From Primulina eburnea (lineage: Eukaryota; Streptophyta; Magnoliopsida; Lamiales; Gesneriaceae): a DNA stretch of 64,000 bases. Positions within the stretch are counted from its first letter, which is position 1. The number at the start of each line of letters is the position of its first letter. Position numbers and translations under genes: made by a program. The notes under the pieces are model-generated. The model was not told the origin of the DNA. It made no database searches and saw only the letters and a list, made by a program, of their open reading frames with translations. Positions 1 through 12,507 of this stretch are shown here, piece by piece. Where the stretch lies: contig NC_133104.1 of the NCBI RefSeq assembly GCF_022965805.1, positions 40,902,682-40,966,681 of the forward strand, read 5' to 3'.

Positions 1-684
1 CATGACAATCACTTCCTTATTGAGGAAATGGTCAGAACATCCCAAAAGGTAGGAGCCCAAGTGAGAGAACTCACAAAATCAAATTGTGATTAAGACCGTT
101 GCACGAAGACATGCTGCTAAAGCACAATAACAACAAGCTTTGGTTCTTTCCATAAAAATTTAACTTTATTTACTTGCAATTGGCAAACTTAAATTTTCAT
201 GATATATGTTGTTTGATAAGAATAATTAAGTCTTCAAATGCACAGCACGACTGGTTTGAATTTAAGAGTAACGACCACATGGCTTCTGGCCCCCGATAAC
301 CCTGGTTGTTTCATTCCTTTTTATTAAGAAAACCACACAATTTCTTTAGGAATTTGCTACATAAAAAGGAGAAGAAAAAAGGAAAAAAATGGAACACAAC
401 TGTTTTTGCACGTCACTTTGAATCTTTTTTTTCTTACCTTCATAAAACATTCTTTTCAGTTACAACAAAAAAAAAAGAAAAAATCCAATATTAGAGTCAG
501 CTTTTTTGTGGTCAATTATATCGTAACCAGCATCAACAAAATATTGTATAGTCAAATCTCTCAGCAATTAGGCAGCAAGGTTGAGAGAAAAGTACCTCAC
601 CAGTATCAGATAAAATAAATAAACATTTTAACAACCAGAGTACGAAATAAGGGGTTATATATTGTTGGAGATTGGAGTGCCGAC

Positions 685-2705
685 CTTTTTTCGGTATTCC
701 TTCTTCAAGAGAATAAAATCAACTTTCTTTTGACGTGGAAAACCCAATGCTTCATAGTGATCTCCACAGCCTAAAATCCGCTTCATCTCAAGTGTTGAAG
801 ATGAATCTTTACACACCAATTTCTTAACAACGGGTTCTTTTGGTTTTTCAACAAAGGATGAAGAATTAGTAGGTTTGCAGTCGGATTTACATGACTGTAA
901 CTTCTCTTCTTCACTGGGAGTAGGATATTCACACTCTGGGGAGAAATCATCTTTTGCAAATGATTCGGGTACTCTATACTCTTCAAAATGAGTGTTTTCA
1001 CCCAAATTATCACACCTTTTGATCAAGTAGTTCAGCGCTTCATTCGATAGAAATGAGAGGTTAAATGCAAGTAACACCCCAAGCCATCCCACTCGAACCT
1101 TAACACAATACAGAGCATATAATGTCGCCATTAAAACCACCAACCTTGCATGATTTAGGGAAAAAAGATAACCTGCATTCCAGATCATGTTTCAATCAAC
1201 ACATTCATCAAGTAAGAGCAATAGCTAGGGCATTAAAAAAATTAGCTAGGGCATTAAAAAAAACGGCCCAAGAAAAATCTTAGGAGCCAACTTCAAATGT
1301 ACATGATGATAAATGAACATGCTTGATGGGCAAGATTTGCTCCAATTGACATCCAACGGAATTCATATGAAAACAAATTTCAAAAGTAGTTCATAAAATC
1401 AGAAGCAAACTCAATTAAGAAATAACGAATAAACGTTTTGGTCTTCTGAATATTATCAAGAATTTCAAATATTATACGCATTTTGCTTATTTTCCCCCAA
1501 AAAACGATTTGTTCTACAGTTGGGATAAGCCCAAAAAAGGGTAGTTAAAACGGGAAATGGGATAAGCATATACATCAATCAGCACTATGCACTGAGTTCA
1601 ACGTAGACAAGGAGAAGCACATACCACCAATTATAAACAAGGTACCCGTGATCCAAAAGTTAGCATACATCCATAAAACTAGAATAGCAATCAGTCCAAC
1701 AATAAAAAGACCAGGAGTGTAGCCCAAATACTGAACAGCAGCACCGGCCATTCCCTGAACACAAATTAGAAATCATGAGTGACTCGTTAGCATACCTTTA
1801 TGAAGGCAAGAAAGTTTCAAAACTGCCATCTTTTGGACATGATTATAAAAATAGGATAAAGTTCCCCATTGCATGATATTACACTTCTTTGAAGTTTGAC
1901 CAACAGACGCAATCAAGAGCAGGAGATAAGCTATTACATACAAAAATATCGAGTTGTGTTTAAAATAAGCATGCCACATAACTATGACTACATCTCAAAG
2001 GTGCATACCATTTTGATGGTCTTATTTGGCTCAATCTAAGTATAATGTCTCCATGGTGTTTGCTCCCATCATTTGAATTTTAAGAATTTAAAGAAAAATG
2101 GGATAGCAACCAAAATAAATCCAATAAATCATTAATGGTAACAGAATAATGCCCCACTGTATTGATGCAAATGCAATTATTTGAAGACAGTTTACCTAAA
2201 GAAAATCCAAGACAAACAACTGGCACTAGATCTGGCGCAAAAAAATTTCAATCGTGAAGTTTGAGCCAGGATATATACATAATTAACTTTGAACTAAATG
2301 CGCCTAGGAAGAATATATATGTATGAAACTAGCAACAGGGCATAAAGCAGTGAAGTACTGAACGATTTATCTAGACTGGACACGTACCATACTAAGCAGT
2401 AGATACAAAAGGCAGGACATTGATGTCAAGCTTAGAAAGCAACTCCACATAATAACGAGCAGAGCCGCCGAACCCAGCTCAATGAAAGACTGGAAGCCCG
2501 TGATGGAGCAGTTTTTCCAATAAACCAACATGAACATCAGACCTCTTCCAAATCTTGCACACCCACAGCAAACCATTGGCCAGTGCCGCTCCATGAAAAT
2601 TCCAATCTTGTCCCTCAAACACCTAAAATTTGTCTTTGGAACGGAGTAAAAATTCTTCGATTGCAACCATTTTAACCCTTGGTTGAACAACCCAATATCC
2701 TCCAT
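685..2705 (-). CDS. Membrane-anchored DnaJ/J-domain protein, 3' part missing
   Basis: Three exons join in frame: 2705-2388 (ATG at 2705, MEDIGLF), 1754-1625 and 1172-685, with donors GTACGT, GTATGT and GTCGGC. The joined protein starts soluble, then has several hydrophobic segments: one around YWKNC, a long one in SAALLVIMWSCFLSL, one in TPGLFIVGLIAILVLWMY, and more from GYLFSLNHARLVVLMATLYAL onward. A charged linker follows, then the start of a J domain (DHYEALGF...LKKEYRKK). The HPD loop and the rest of the J domain must lie left of the window; I found no exon in 1-655. J domains stimulate Hsp70; this plant family (At1g16680/At1g79030 type) is membrane-bound and poorly characterised. The last donor is the weakest call. 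An acceptor-like TTATTAG lies 3 bases before the ATG, so a 5' UTR intron is likely. Confidence 0.8.
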
Positions 2706-3600
2706 CACCTAATAACTCTACGAAATTTTAATTAAGGACAAAATAAACCATAAAACCGAATCTCACACAATAAAGATCAGATTTTCGTCAACGTTCTGTA
2801 AAATTTGTTAATAATGGCCTTGAAGCTGAGCTTCTCTGATAGTTTTTATCTCCGACATCGTCATGACACACAACCAAAGCACCCCATATTGAGATAATGT
2901 GACGAAGGACTTTAATCGAACTCAATCTCCAAAGATTCTGGTGCTCAAGAAAAGATATCCCAACTGTTGATTTCCCAGTTTGAGCTTGCAAGTATCATAC
3001 AAAAAAGCAATAATATCCAGAATATTCCTCCTCGACACAGTTAAAGCTAAAATTTCGTGAACTCCACAGTTGGGAGATAAACAAGAAACAAAACTAGAAC
3101 ACCGAATTGCTTCGCACATACGTCTCCATAAAAGCAAAATCCATAAATAAACTCACAGCATTTTTCACTTTTTTGACTCCAACAATCCACCCATGAAAGA
3201 AGCTCCCTTCAGTAAACCATCTTCACTTTTTTGACTCCAACAATCCACCCATGAAAGAAGCTCCCTTCAGTAAACCATCTTCTCACGGAGAAAACACAAA
3301 AGGAACAAACATACAAAAAAACCCACCAAATTATGCCCGCTAAAAACCCAACACGCAAAAACAAATTTTAAGTAAAATCAATGTTGAGGAATTTTTAGCT
3401 TTAATTCACGGGAGAAAAAGTGGTAACCCTAGGCTTCACTAATTTCTTTTCTTTTCTTTTCTTTTCATGGAATACTTGTGGGAAAGAAGATCAGAAAGTT
3501 TGAAAAAGGCGTTGTGAGAGTGAAACAAGCAGTGATGATGAGAGAGAAAATGAATAATTTATTTGAGAGATTTACAAAGGAATTAAGGTTAAGTATTTTT
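2706..3600 (-). promoter_or_regulatory. 5' UTR and promoter region of the J-domain gene
   Basis: No coding exon is recognised here. The bases just before the start codon look like a splice acceptor, so the first, non-coding exon probably lies between about 3000 and 3540, where a CTTTT tract (read as GAAAA on the minus strand, 3448-3467) occurs. Short open frames at 2788-3137 have no recognisable similarity and look like UTR or intron. Confidence 0.35.
3164..3279. repeat. 58-bp tandem duplication
   Basis: Two nearly exact head-to-tail copies of a 58-base unit containing GACTCCAACAATCCACCC and GAAAGAAGCTCCC. It lies in the presumed 5' leader/promoter of the J-domain gene and looks recent because the copies barely differ. 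Confidence 0.9.
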
Positions 3601-3972
3601 TATATATTAAATTAAGGTTAAATCTTGGATGAGATCCATTTGCTCTTAATTTGTCTCCCAAGTATATATTAATTTCTGCATAATTATTAATTAATTATTA
3701 TAATATTTAGGTAATTTGTAAAGCCCGAGCTACTAAATTTCTACTTTTCAGTGTAATATCACAAATAGCATCTAAAGCTAATGAGAGTAGATAGGGTGGT
3801 TGCCTCATTCATCTTAATATTTTTTAAAATAAATATTTTATAAATTTCAATAGTTGAACATATGACTCATATAAATAAACATCATAAAAACAATTCTTAT
3901 TAAAGCATCCCATACGTCAATTTTGTGACACGAGTCTCTTATCTGACTCGACTCGTGAAATAACAAAAACTT

Positions 3973-4142
3973 ATGTGAGACGGTCTCACGGGTGGTATTC
4001 GTGAAACAAATCTCTTATTTGGATCATCCATGAAAAAGTATTACTTTTTATACTAAGAGTATTACTTTTTATTGTGGATATGAGTATGGTTGACCCGTCT
4101 CACAGATTAAGATCCGTGAGACGGTCTAACATGAGACTCACT
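3973..4142 (+). repeat. GAGACGG-family repeat, near-complete copy
   Basis: Starts with GTGAGACGGTCTCAC and ends with GTGAGACGGTCTAAC followed by ATGAGACTCAC. The middle holds TCATCCATGAAAAAGTATTA and two TTACTTTTTA motifs, as in the other copies of this family in the window. A lone fragment (GAGACCGTCTCACAGA) follows at 4210-4225. Confidence 0.9.
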
Positions 4143-5836
4143 CCATGAAAATTATTAGTCTTAGCTCTAGATATGGACCAAGTCGAATTGTCTCATTAAT
4201 ATAAAACATTGAGACCGTCTCACAGAAGACATATCTTATCATGATATATGATATTTGTCCAGATAAATAACTACGAGTCTCGTTGGATCTTATTACGTTT
4301 CATTGAGTTTTAAGCAACAAATTGTGAGATCTAACCGAAAGGGATAGAGAATTGGAAAATAATAAATTGACTTTTGCTAAAGTCCTGTTGGTTTTTCTTA
4401 AATGGATAGAATGGTACCAAGAATATTGTAATTATTGCCTTAATTTAACTTTTTTAAAAACAAAGACGTCTTTTAAAGTAAATTATAGTTTGGCCTATAC
4501 GACATCTAAGACAATTATATTTCTTGAATGAATCACATATAAAGAGGGATGACGATAGGACACGACGGGATGGAACGGAGTGGATTTATCATCTTCATTC
4601 TCACCCTAAATTATATCTTTATTTTCATACAAATTTCTATCTGATTAAGACATCCTTATACTTGACCCAAGAGGAATTAAATATTCATTTTCTTCTCCAT
4701 CTCCGCTTCAAATATAGTAATTATGTGTGTTTGTCATTTTCATCATCGTCCTCGAATTATATGTCTGCCTCATTTTGATTATAACTAACCAAGAAATCTC
4801 TAACATCGATTCGATTTGGATCAAGTCTCCACTTTAAATTCCCATTGGAGTTGGCCAAAAAGGTCCTCAATTTTAATTAAAATATTGATACAAAACTCCA
4901 ATTATAAATATAAATATTGCTTAAACAATTCAAACATTGATAAATTGACCGTCGATATGAAATATTATTATTATTATTATTGAGTATGAGGATAAAGATG
5001 ATGTTGGCATCCCATACCACCCTGATCCACCGCGGGATTCGAAAAAATCCTCAAACTTCATAACTAATCTTAAAACATGTTCCATTTCAGGTTTTACAAT
5101 TGTCATTCCTAGATGTAACAAGTTTTTTTCTCCTAAGCCCTAATATAAAACTTTAGTATCGCTGCTTACATATATGAGACCCATAGAGTAACTATTTTAG
5201 AAGATACCAAAATATTTAATCATATAATTACTCTTCTTATCATACTAAAAACTTTCTCAAGCCACTCCATATTTTACATAGAAAAAAATCTTAATAAAAC
5301 TTCTCTTTTAAATCGAAAAACTCTAATGAAAATAATTTCGTAATTATTTAATATTATTAATCAAATTAAAAATAATAATAACACATTTTGCATGTTATAT
5401 ATTAAGTTTGGGCTAATGGAACAAATAAGTCAAATTTTCCTATAATATTGGGATAATTTCTTTTTTTGAAGGTGTGAAAAAAAGTAACACCCCTGTTTGG
5501 CATGATTAATTAATTTCATGAAAAAATATTTTACAAAAAAACTTATTAAAAATTCAAATTTGATTTTAAATTTTACTTAAATTTTTTTTAACAAGAGTGG
5601 GAGTAAAAAATCGATTATACATGACACGTGTATATATTTAAATATAACCGGGCCTTGCCTACTGTAGAATTTTTACAAATATGCCCCTTCCATCTAACAC
5701 TTGGGATGAACTCACTTGGAGGTGTCCGAACCTTTGCAAAAGTGAGCTAGCACAAAAAGCTTCACAAATCAAAACCACATTTTCTTTACGTCCAAACAAT
5801 CATGAAAGCCAATCTCAGTTCAACTTTTCCTCGTCA
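4143..5836. other. Gene-free interval between the J-domain and kinase genes
   Basis: AT-rich, with short frames only. I see a GAGACGG fragment near 4210, a short (ATT)n run at 4963-4981, and the 3' flank of the kinase gene from about 5640. Nothing else is recognisable. Confidence 0.5.
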
Positions 5837-8312
5837 TCAGCTCCTGCCATCAGACATCGTAAACACGGTGTTCATCTGAGAAGATGGTGCCAAGGTCGCA
5901 ATTGTGGAATTCTCCGAATCACCTACACTAGACGAATTGTAGCTCGAAGAAGCTTGATTATGTCCGGGCTTCGATTTGGGTTCAGCACTTACCTTCAGGT
6001 CCATTAGATCAAAGATTAAGCCAGGCTGTGTTATAGTGAGTCCATCAACATCTTTCTCACCAGTAAGCATTCGGACAACATTTGACATGGAGGGCCGAAG
6101 CTTTGGCGAATCTTGAGTGCAGAGTAAACCAATCTTCAAGAATCTGCAGGCTTGTTCGGCATCAAATTCTCCATCAAGTGCTGTGTCCACTAGTGCTACG
6201 AGCTCCTTTCTCTCGTAAAGTTTCCATGTCTGCAACAAAAATTCGATGGTCATGGAAGTGTCTGAGAGAAAATATAACGAGGTTTATACGTTCAAGTAGA
6301 ATCAGAGCCATGACAATTAAAAATTAATCATCAAATATACATCAATCCCCGTTAATATCTGGAAGAGGTGTAAAACATGTGTCTTTAACTAGATTCTCAT
6401 TTCTCCGTATATTCGGATGAGCAGACTTCCCCTATCCTGCCTCTTTGGCTCCACCCTGTTATGAGTCTTATAATACCAGCTTCAGATTGCCAAAACTTAA
6501 CTAGTTTTAGACCACCGCATGGCATAATATAATTAGTCATGTACGACGTATTATGAGCCGAGTATAGACAATTTTCATTTACTTTTCAGTATTATGAGCA
6601 TGCACTTAAGCTCTTCCAAGATATAAACATGAGAAATACAAGGTTGTGTCGGTATCAATACAAGGTCATGAGCCAAGAGACCAAGCCTAAAGGGGTAAAC
6701 TACAAAATTGGAAAATCCAGCAAATTAATTTATTACTCCACTGTTTATTGTGGAGCCAATGTAGGACATATATGATATAACCTAAACTGATCTTAGTAAT
6801 GTAATAATTGCAACTCAGGGTGATAGGACGGCATTTATTACTTCTTGCAGATACGGGTTATTCCCGCATTATAAACACGGAAAACATTTAAAAAGAGCTT
6901 ACGAAGAGCAAAAGTTAAGCAACAAGAGAAGTTCATACCCTTTCAAGTATATACTGTTCTTCTCGAGGTAATCGTGTATTAGTGTTGCATCTTCCGCTTA
7001 CAATTTCAATAATCAGAACACCAAAACTGTAAAGATCTGCCTTCCGTGTCAACTGCCCTCTTACAGCATACTCTGGTGCCAAATAACCTCTGCAACAACA
7101 AACCGTGTTCACTCTATTACAATTTTTTTGAAATATTTATAAGAGAAAAGGAAAAACAAACAGAAGAATATTCACAGATGATACAGTCCAGGAAGATTTT
7201 ACAACTTACAGAGTTCCTGCCACACGTGTACTGACATGAGTCATGCTGGCAGGGATGAGCTTTGCAAGACCGAAATCTGAAATTTTTGGCGTCAAGTCTT
7301 TGTCCAGAAGAATGTTGCTTGCTTTTATATCGCGGTGTATGATATGTGGTCTCACTTCCTCGTGAAGATATGCGAGTCCTCTTGCAACTCCGATGCAAAT
7401 TTTAACTCGTGTTCGCCAGCTAAAGTAGATGTTGCTGTGACCTCTGACTGCAGCAAGTTTTAAAGACAGTAGTATATGAGAGTGTCCACCTCATCAAATC
7501 AAAATCTCTAGTTCAACAAGTGATTATATTATTCGCAAAAAAGCAGCCATAGAAAACAAAGATAAGAGTCAATGTTGACACTCTTTACCACAGATTAAGA
7601 AACAAAATTCGACTCCATTTGACCAAGTACCGACACTGAACTCGAGAACAAACTATGGCAAGAGGAGTACCAAGAAGTGTTCTTGCTAGGCTGTTATTCT
7701 CGAGGTAGTTATACACAAGAATTCGATGTGTGCCTTCAACACAGCAACCATAAAGCTTTACCAAATTTTCATGATCTATATCTGAAATCATTTGAATCTC
7801 TGTTAAGAATTCTTTGACTCCTTGTCTCGACTCAGTAGAAAGAACCTTTATTGCTGCCATTTGCCCATCCCTAAGTCTTCCCTGTTAATCCAAGAGAGTC
7901 ATATTAGATAACAGTCATCTCCAAACCGCTAAAATTATTATCTATCAGAAATTTAACCATATACTTCAATAACCTTATGAACGGAGCCGAATCCTCCCTC
8001 TCCAATTTTATTCTCTGGACTAAAATCATTTGTAGCAATTCTTAATTCCTTGTACGTATAAAGATTAACATTGCGGACACCCGCGAGATCTGCACAAAAT
8101 GATATCTTTTTACAACAACTGAAAATAGATAAACATATAAATAGAAATGACTGGCTTACAAGGGAAGAGGTCACTCGAAAGTTCAAATGAAAGAGTGGAT
8201 ACTAAACAGCCTGAATTAATACAAAGAAGTTTCATTATTTACCATCTCCAAACTCAGGATGCCTTGATGAAGAATTCAAGCCTCTACGACAGAGAAAAGA
8301 AAGACAGGTCAT
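5837..8312 (-). CDS. CRPK1-like serine/threonine protein kinase
   Basis: Six exons join perfectly in phase: 8312-8243, 8089-7974, 7881-7671, 7447-7210, 7089-6939 and 6229-5837, giving 392 residues (Arabidopsis CRPK1, At1g16670, is about 390). The kinase core is complete: glycine loop [10 protein letters not shown] (residues 53-62), catalytic Lys74 in [12 protein letters not shown] with Asp172, DFG at 190-192, and APE in [13 protein letters not shown]. The N terminus is short ([13 protein letters not shown]), with no signal peptide, LRR or transmembrane segment, so this is a receptor-like cytoplasmic kinase; a cysteine near the N terminus could allow acylation. The C tail is Ser-rich. In Arabidopsis CRPK1 phosphorylates 14-3-3 proteins and dampens freezing tolerance; whether that holds here is inference. 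It lies just upstream of the J-domain gene on the same strand. Confidence 0.93.
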
Positions 8313-10260
8313 GACTGTAGGATTCACGAGTCGTCCTGCTGTACAAATAAATTACTTCAAACTTGACAAAACAACAACCTGACAAATAAAAAATGGGATC
8401 ATTACCACAACTGATAGAACTGTATCCGTATAGGCCCTTGCGAAAAACAATTGTAAAAATTAAATTGTTAGATCCCAGGAAACTGGAAAATATCCAATAT
8501 ATAGTGAACTGGGACAATTAATGATATAGTAATATAAAGTAAATATATTCTGCATTTCCACCGCATAATGTGAAATGGATACAAATCAAGTTTCGCCTTT
8601 TTCTCTTAAAATCCCCTACAACTTCAAATATCAACTGAAAATAATTTGCTTTTCTTGATAAGAATTCAATATATCCTTGCTAAACTAGAACATAATCCTC
8701 CCAAATACGTTGAGAACATTAAAATCCTTTGCCAAAGAAGAAGGGATATCATTTTCAGCTGAAAAAGGTGAAGAGAATTGACTCCCAATGACAAGATTAT
8801 ACTTATGAGACCATCATTGCATTATTGAATCCTAAATATTACTGAAAGGAATATTTTATTCCAATTTCAATTAAGATTTTATTTTGATTTTGCAATTCTA
8901 GACTAAATTGATAGATTTGTTTTCCTTAGAAATTATTTAATTAATTTAGGAACCGATCTATAAGATAAAAGGTATTTGCTTTGATATTAGAGTTTGATTC
9001 CTATTAAACTCTAGTTTCTTTGTTTATAGGTGAGAAGTGTCTATGAAGATCTAGGTCAAAGAAACACTATATAAAAAGTGGGACAATGATTGAAAAAAAA
9101 TGCGCGAGAAGGAGAGAATATTGACGGACGGCCACAGGAGCTTTACTGGAATTAAGTGTTGAAGATCTCCATAAGGAGCTTGAGTGATTATGTACACCTC
9201 GTGCATGTGTTGCCTATTGATGCTGCCGACGCCCGAGAACGATACTGACGCTGAGTGTTGATCTACGGGTGGTCTCGGTTTTGAGTTTAAGCACTACGTT
9301 ATTGTTATGCGTTTAGTTTAATTTTCAGTTTAGTTTGATGCACTTTAATTCCTTGAATTGTCAAGGAATCTTGATTTGTTCTTGTCACTAGTTTCGGCTT
9401 TGGTGCAAACGACGCATCGCACAAGTGTGCACAGTTTAACCCAAGTGTCTATATATTAAACCTATATTTGTGTGCTTAATAATTAATTTCCGCTGCAGTA
9501 TTGTGTGGAGTATTGACAACACCGAGCACAACTCCGAATTCTGATAAACAAGATTTAGTTTATTTTATTTCCTGTAAATTTATGTGAAAGAACCCTTTCA
9601 ATTACTAAATTTGTAGGAGTTCAATATGAAGATAAATACGACACCTGATGAGGTGATAAATGTTTGTAAGCATCATCAGCTTAAGTTAATTATTAATGTG
9701 CCGATATATATGATTAGAGCTCTGAACCAAAAAAATTTCTGCCTAAACTGAGATCCAATTTGATAAACACGAAAGTTTTAAATGTCACAATAAAATGGCA
9801 ACTTGAGTTTATGAATGACAAAGGATCATGCTGTAACATGCTGAAAAGGAAACTTAAGGCTAAAAACAAGACATCAATACAAGATATTTTACACCCAATT
9901 TCCATTTCCACATACTGTAACAGGTACCTTTCAAACTTTCACCAAGACAAACATGGGGTTGAATCTAGCAATCGGCCATCTTAAAAGAAAAAAGATTTAA
10001 AATTTGTATATAGTTTTTTTCCACAAACACATCAAGGCCATCGATCACACATGGAAAACACAAAATCCGGGATTAAACGGCAACAATTCAAAGGAAAATC
10101 ACAGAAAACAACCAGGAGATGCAGAAAATGAGAAAAATCCCAGTTGAGAGATGGTACCGGAACAGAAAAAATCTTGAGACAGCCAGAGAAGCAGCAGTAA
10201 CTCCGGCCTACAGATAGAGCAATTTGTAGCGGCGCCGACTATATATAAAATCTGATGATA
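8313..10260 (-). promoter_or_regulatory. 5' UTR intron, leader exon and TATA box of the kinase gene
   Basis: On the minus strand a TATA-like TTTTATATATAGTC lies at about 10237-10250. About 25 bases further on begins a leader ending in CTGTTCCG|GTACCATC near 10156, which fits a non-coding first exon and donor. The intron to the first coding exon would be about 1.85 kb and contains an LTR-like relic (8824-9600). The leader exon is inferred from signals only. Confidence 0.4.
8824..9600 (+). mobile_element. Solo-LTR-like relic in the kinase 5' UTR intron
   Basis: The segment has an LTR-like layout on the plus strand: an AT-rich start after TATTGAATCC, a TATA-like CACTATATAAAAAG at about 9066, a GC-richer leader (GACGGACGGCCACAGG), a short inverted repeat CCTTGAATTGTCAAGG, and an end near TATTGACAACA. 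I see no internal protein and no clear target duplication, so both the class and the edges are tentative. Confidence 0.35.
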
Positions 10261-12085
10261 ACTACAATTCTTATGAGGAAAAAGGGCTTACAATCCCGAT
10301 GACGAAGGATGTGAGAATATTCAAACCACCAAGAAAATGTATGAACTGGAGATTTCACATCTGAAGATTTCAAGTGTCGAAGTTCAAGAAGATTTCGTTA
10401 GGACAATTAAAAATCTGAAATTGGAATGAGTAAACTAATCTGTCCGCTTTCAACAACACGATTTAGAATTTGAGGACAAGAAAAGTCAACGTGATCAAGT
10501 TATTCAGCTGGCAGCTGGGGGAAAGCTCACCGCCATGTTCTTTTAATTTCATATCATCCCCTTTGAAATCTAAAATAAAAAAAATATAATATTACAATTA
10601 CACTGATTGATATTAATCATATTATATATTATATAAATAATTAATTATTTGATTGATTTGAAATAAACAATAATCACCACCAAACATTTGATTTAATCGA
10701 ATTATTAATTATACAACCAAATACAACATTAGAAGAGAACGAACATAAAATAAGGAATTATTAATCGAATTATTGATTATCCTAGTCATGCACACACACA
10801 TTTGAATTAAGCGAACACCCTTAAAAGTTAAATATAGACACCACCATACACATATTATTAAAATATTAAGTGTTTGTGAGACGGTCAACTTTATTTATAT
10901 TTACAAAAGTAATTAATATTTTTTTCAAGAGCGACTCAAACATAAAATATGTCTCATAAAATTGATTTTTGAGACTAGTCTAACATTTTTTTTGTGTTAT
11001 TAAAATTACTTCATAGTCTTACTCAAGAAAATTGAGAGGAATGATGATTCCTGAAACCTATTTTTCTAGTGGTGGAATAAATTAATGCAATTGGCGTGCA
11101 CCCTCTTCAAAATATGGAGTTTCAAAAATAGCTTCGCCTCCGTGAGACAAAAGTGATTATGATAAAATTGTAGAGCAATCGGATCATGGTGCTTGACTTG
11201 TTGTGTGGTTTAAAAGATTTGAGTTGTACCATTACCACCAGTAATAGCTTTTGGTAAACCGACAAGTGGTCGGTCCTACAATTGATATCAGAGCTAATAT
11301 CACGGGTTCGATTCTCATTGATTGCAAGGAGTACAATTATTGAGATGTAGATTGTTGGGTGCAATAATTATCCATGTTTGGTAGAGCAATCGAACCGTGA
11401 TGCTTGAGCTACTGTGCGGTTTAAAATATTTGAGTTGTACCATTACCACCAGCTATAACTTTTGGTAAAGCGGCAAACGCTCGGTCCTCCACATTAACTT
11501 GTGAATTGTAATATTAATTTATTCATATTTTGATGATAATAGATTATCTAACTCGTAAAATTTGAGTAAAAAATTAAATGAAAGGGTTATCATATGTCAC
11601 AAACAAAAAGGTGAAAACATTGTAGAAATAGGATCAAGAATTTATTGAATTGGTTGCGAGTTTTGACATGAACCAAGTCGTTGAAGGGCAATGCTTGATG
11701 ATTTTGAATTATTTATAAACATCCTCGATTTATTTGAAATTCAAATTAACAAAAATATAATTTAATATTATTCGATAATATGTCAAGTCATCAAGTGGAG
11801 TTGAAAAAATGAAGCAACTATTCGATTGGATATTAATTTTGACTTGTCTCCTAATCAAACATGAATGGAATATTACAAACTTAACTGAACTCCGTTTGTA
11901 TTTTAGTTAAATTCTATTTTAAAAAAAACGATTTCGATATATCAAATATGTTATACATGTTTTTAACATAACTCGATGAAAAATATTATTTTATTTTATA
12001 TATGCATTAGGAGATACTTTTTGATAGTCAGACTGAAACCTAAATAACATTAGTTTTTGTTAGCTCAAAGTTTAATGATAAAAAT
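10261..12085. other. Gene-free interval with degraded repeats
   Basis: AT-rich DNA. A worn GAGACGG-family remnant may lie at about 10868-10985. Two similar stretches of about 115 bases (11170-11285 and 11381-11495), both with GAGTTGTACCATTACCACCAG and CGGTCCT, lie about 210 bases apart. The first is followed by GATATCAGAGCTAA, which resembles the initiator-tRNA-Met primer site of plant Copia elements, suggesting a broken retrotransposon end. No coding region is supported. Confidence 0.4.
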
Positions 12086-12087
12086 TT

Positions 12088-12250
12088 GTGTGATACGGTC
12101 TCACGAGTCAGTATTTTGTGAGACGATATCTTTTTTGGGTCATCCATAAAAAAAATTACTTTTTATGCTAAGAGTATTACTATTTATTATGAATATCGGT
12201 AAGATTGACTCGTCTTATAAATAAAGATTCGTGAGACCATCTTACAAGAT
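12088..12250 (+). repeat. GAGACGG-family repeat
   Basis: Starts TGTGATACGGTCTCAC, contains GGGTCATCCAT and ATGCTAAGAGTATTACT, and ends ATTCGTGAGACCATCTTACA. More diverged than the copies at 20.3 and 21.5 kb. Confidence 0.85.
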
Positions 12251-12418
12251 AGCTTATTCAAGTTTAATAATATGGTCCGTTTGGATCAAAAGAAACATGT
12301 AAAAAATACATTAGCTTATTTTTAAAAAAATCTTTGATGAAAGCATGATGACGAGATATTTGAAAAGGTAAATTTTATTTTTTAAAATATATCTTCAAAT
12401 ATATTTGAGTGTTTTCAG

Positions 12419-12421
<3 letters not shown>

Positions 12422-12449
<28 letters not shown>
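12422..12449. repeat. (TA)n microsatellite
   Basis: Uninterrupted TA dinucleotides, just downstream of the stop codon of the NAC1-like gene. Confidence 0.95.
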
Positions 12450-12452
<3 letters not shown>

Positions 12453-12507
12453 ATATTTGATTAATATTATTTTGCTAATTTAACTGCCAATTACAAAATA
12501 ATATGCA

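Noticed and set aside
306..618. Overlapping short frames rich in Lys and Phe
   Set aside because: Low-complexity A/T translation, no domain, and they lie in the intron or flank of the J-domain gene.
3973..4142. Repeat array considered as CRISPR-like because of the palindromes
   Set aside because: Plant nuclear context, dispersed rather than regularly spaced copies, and no cas genes.
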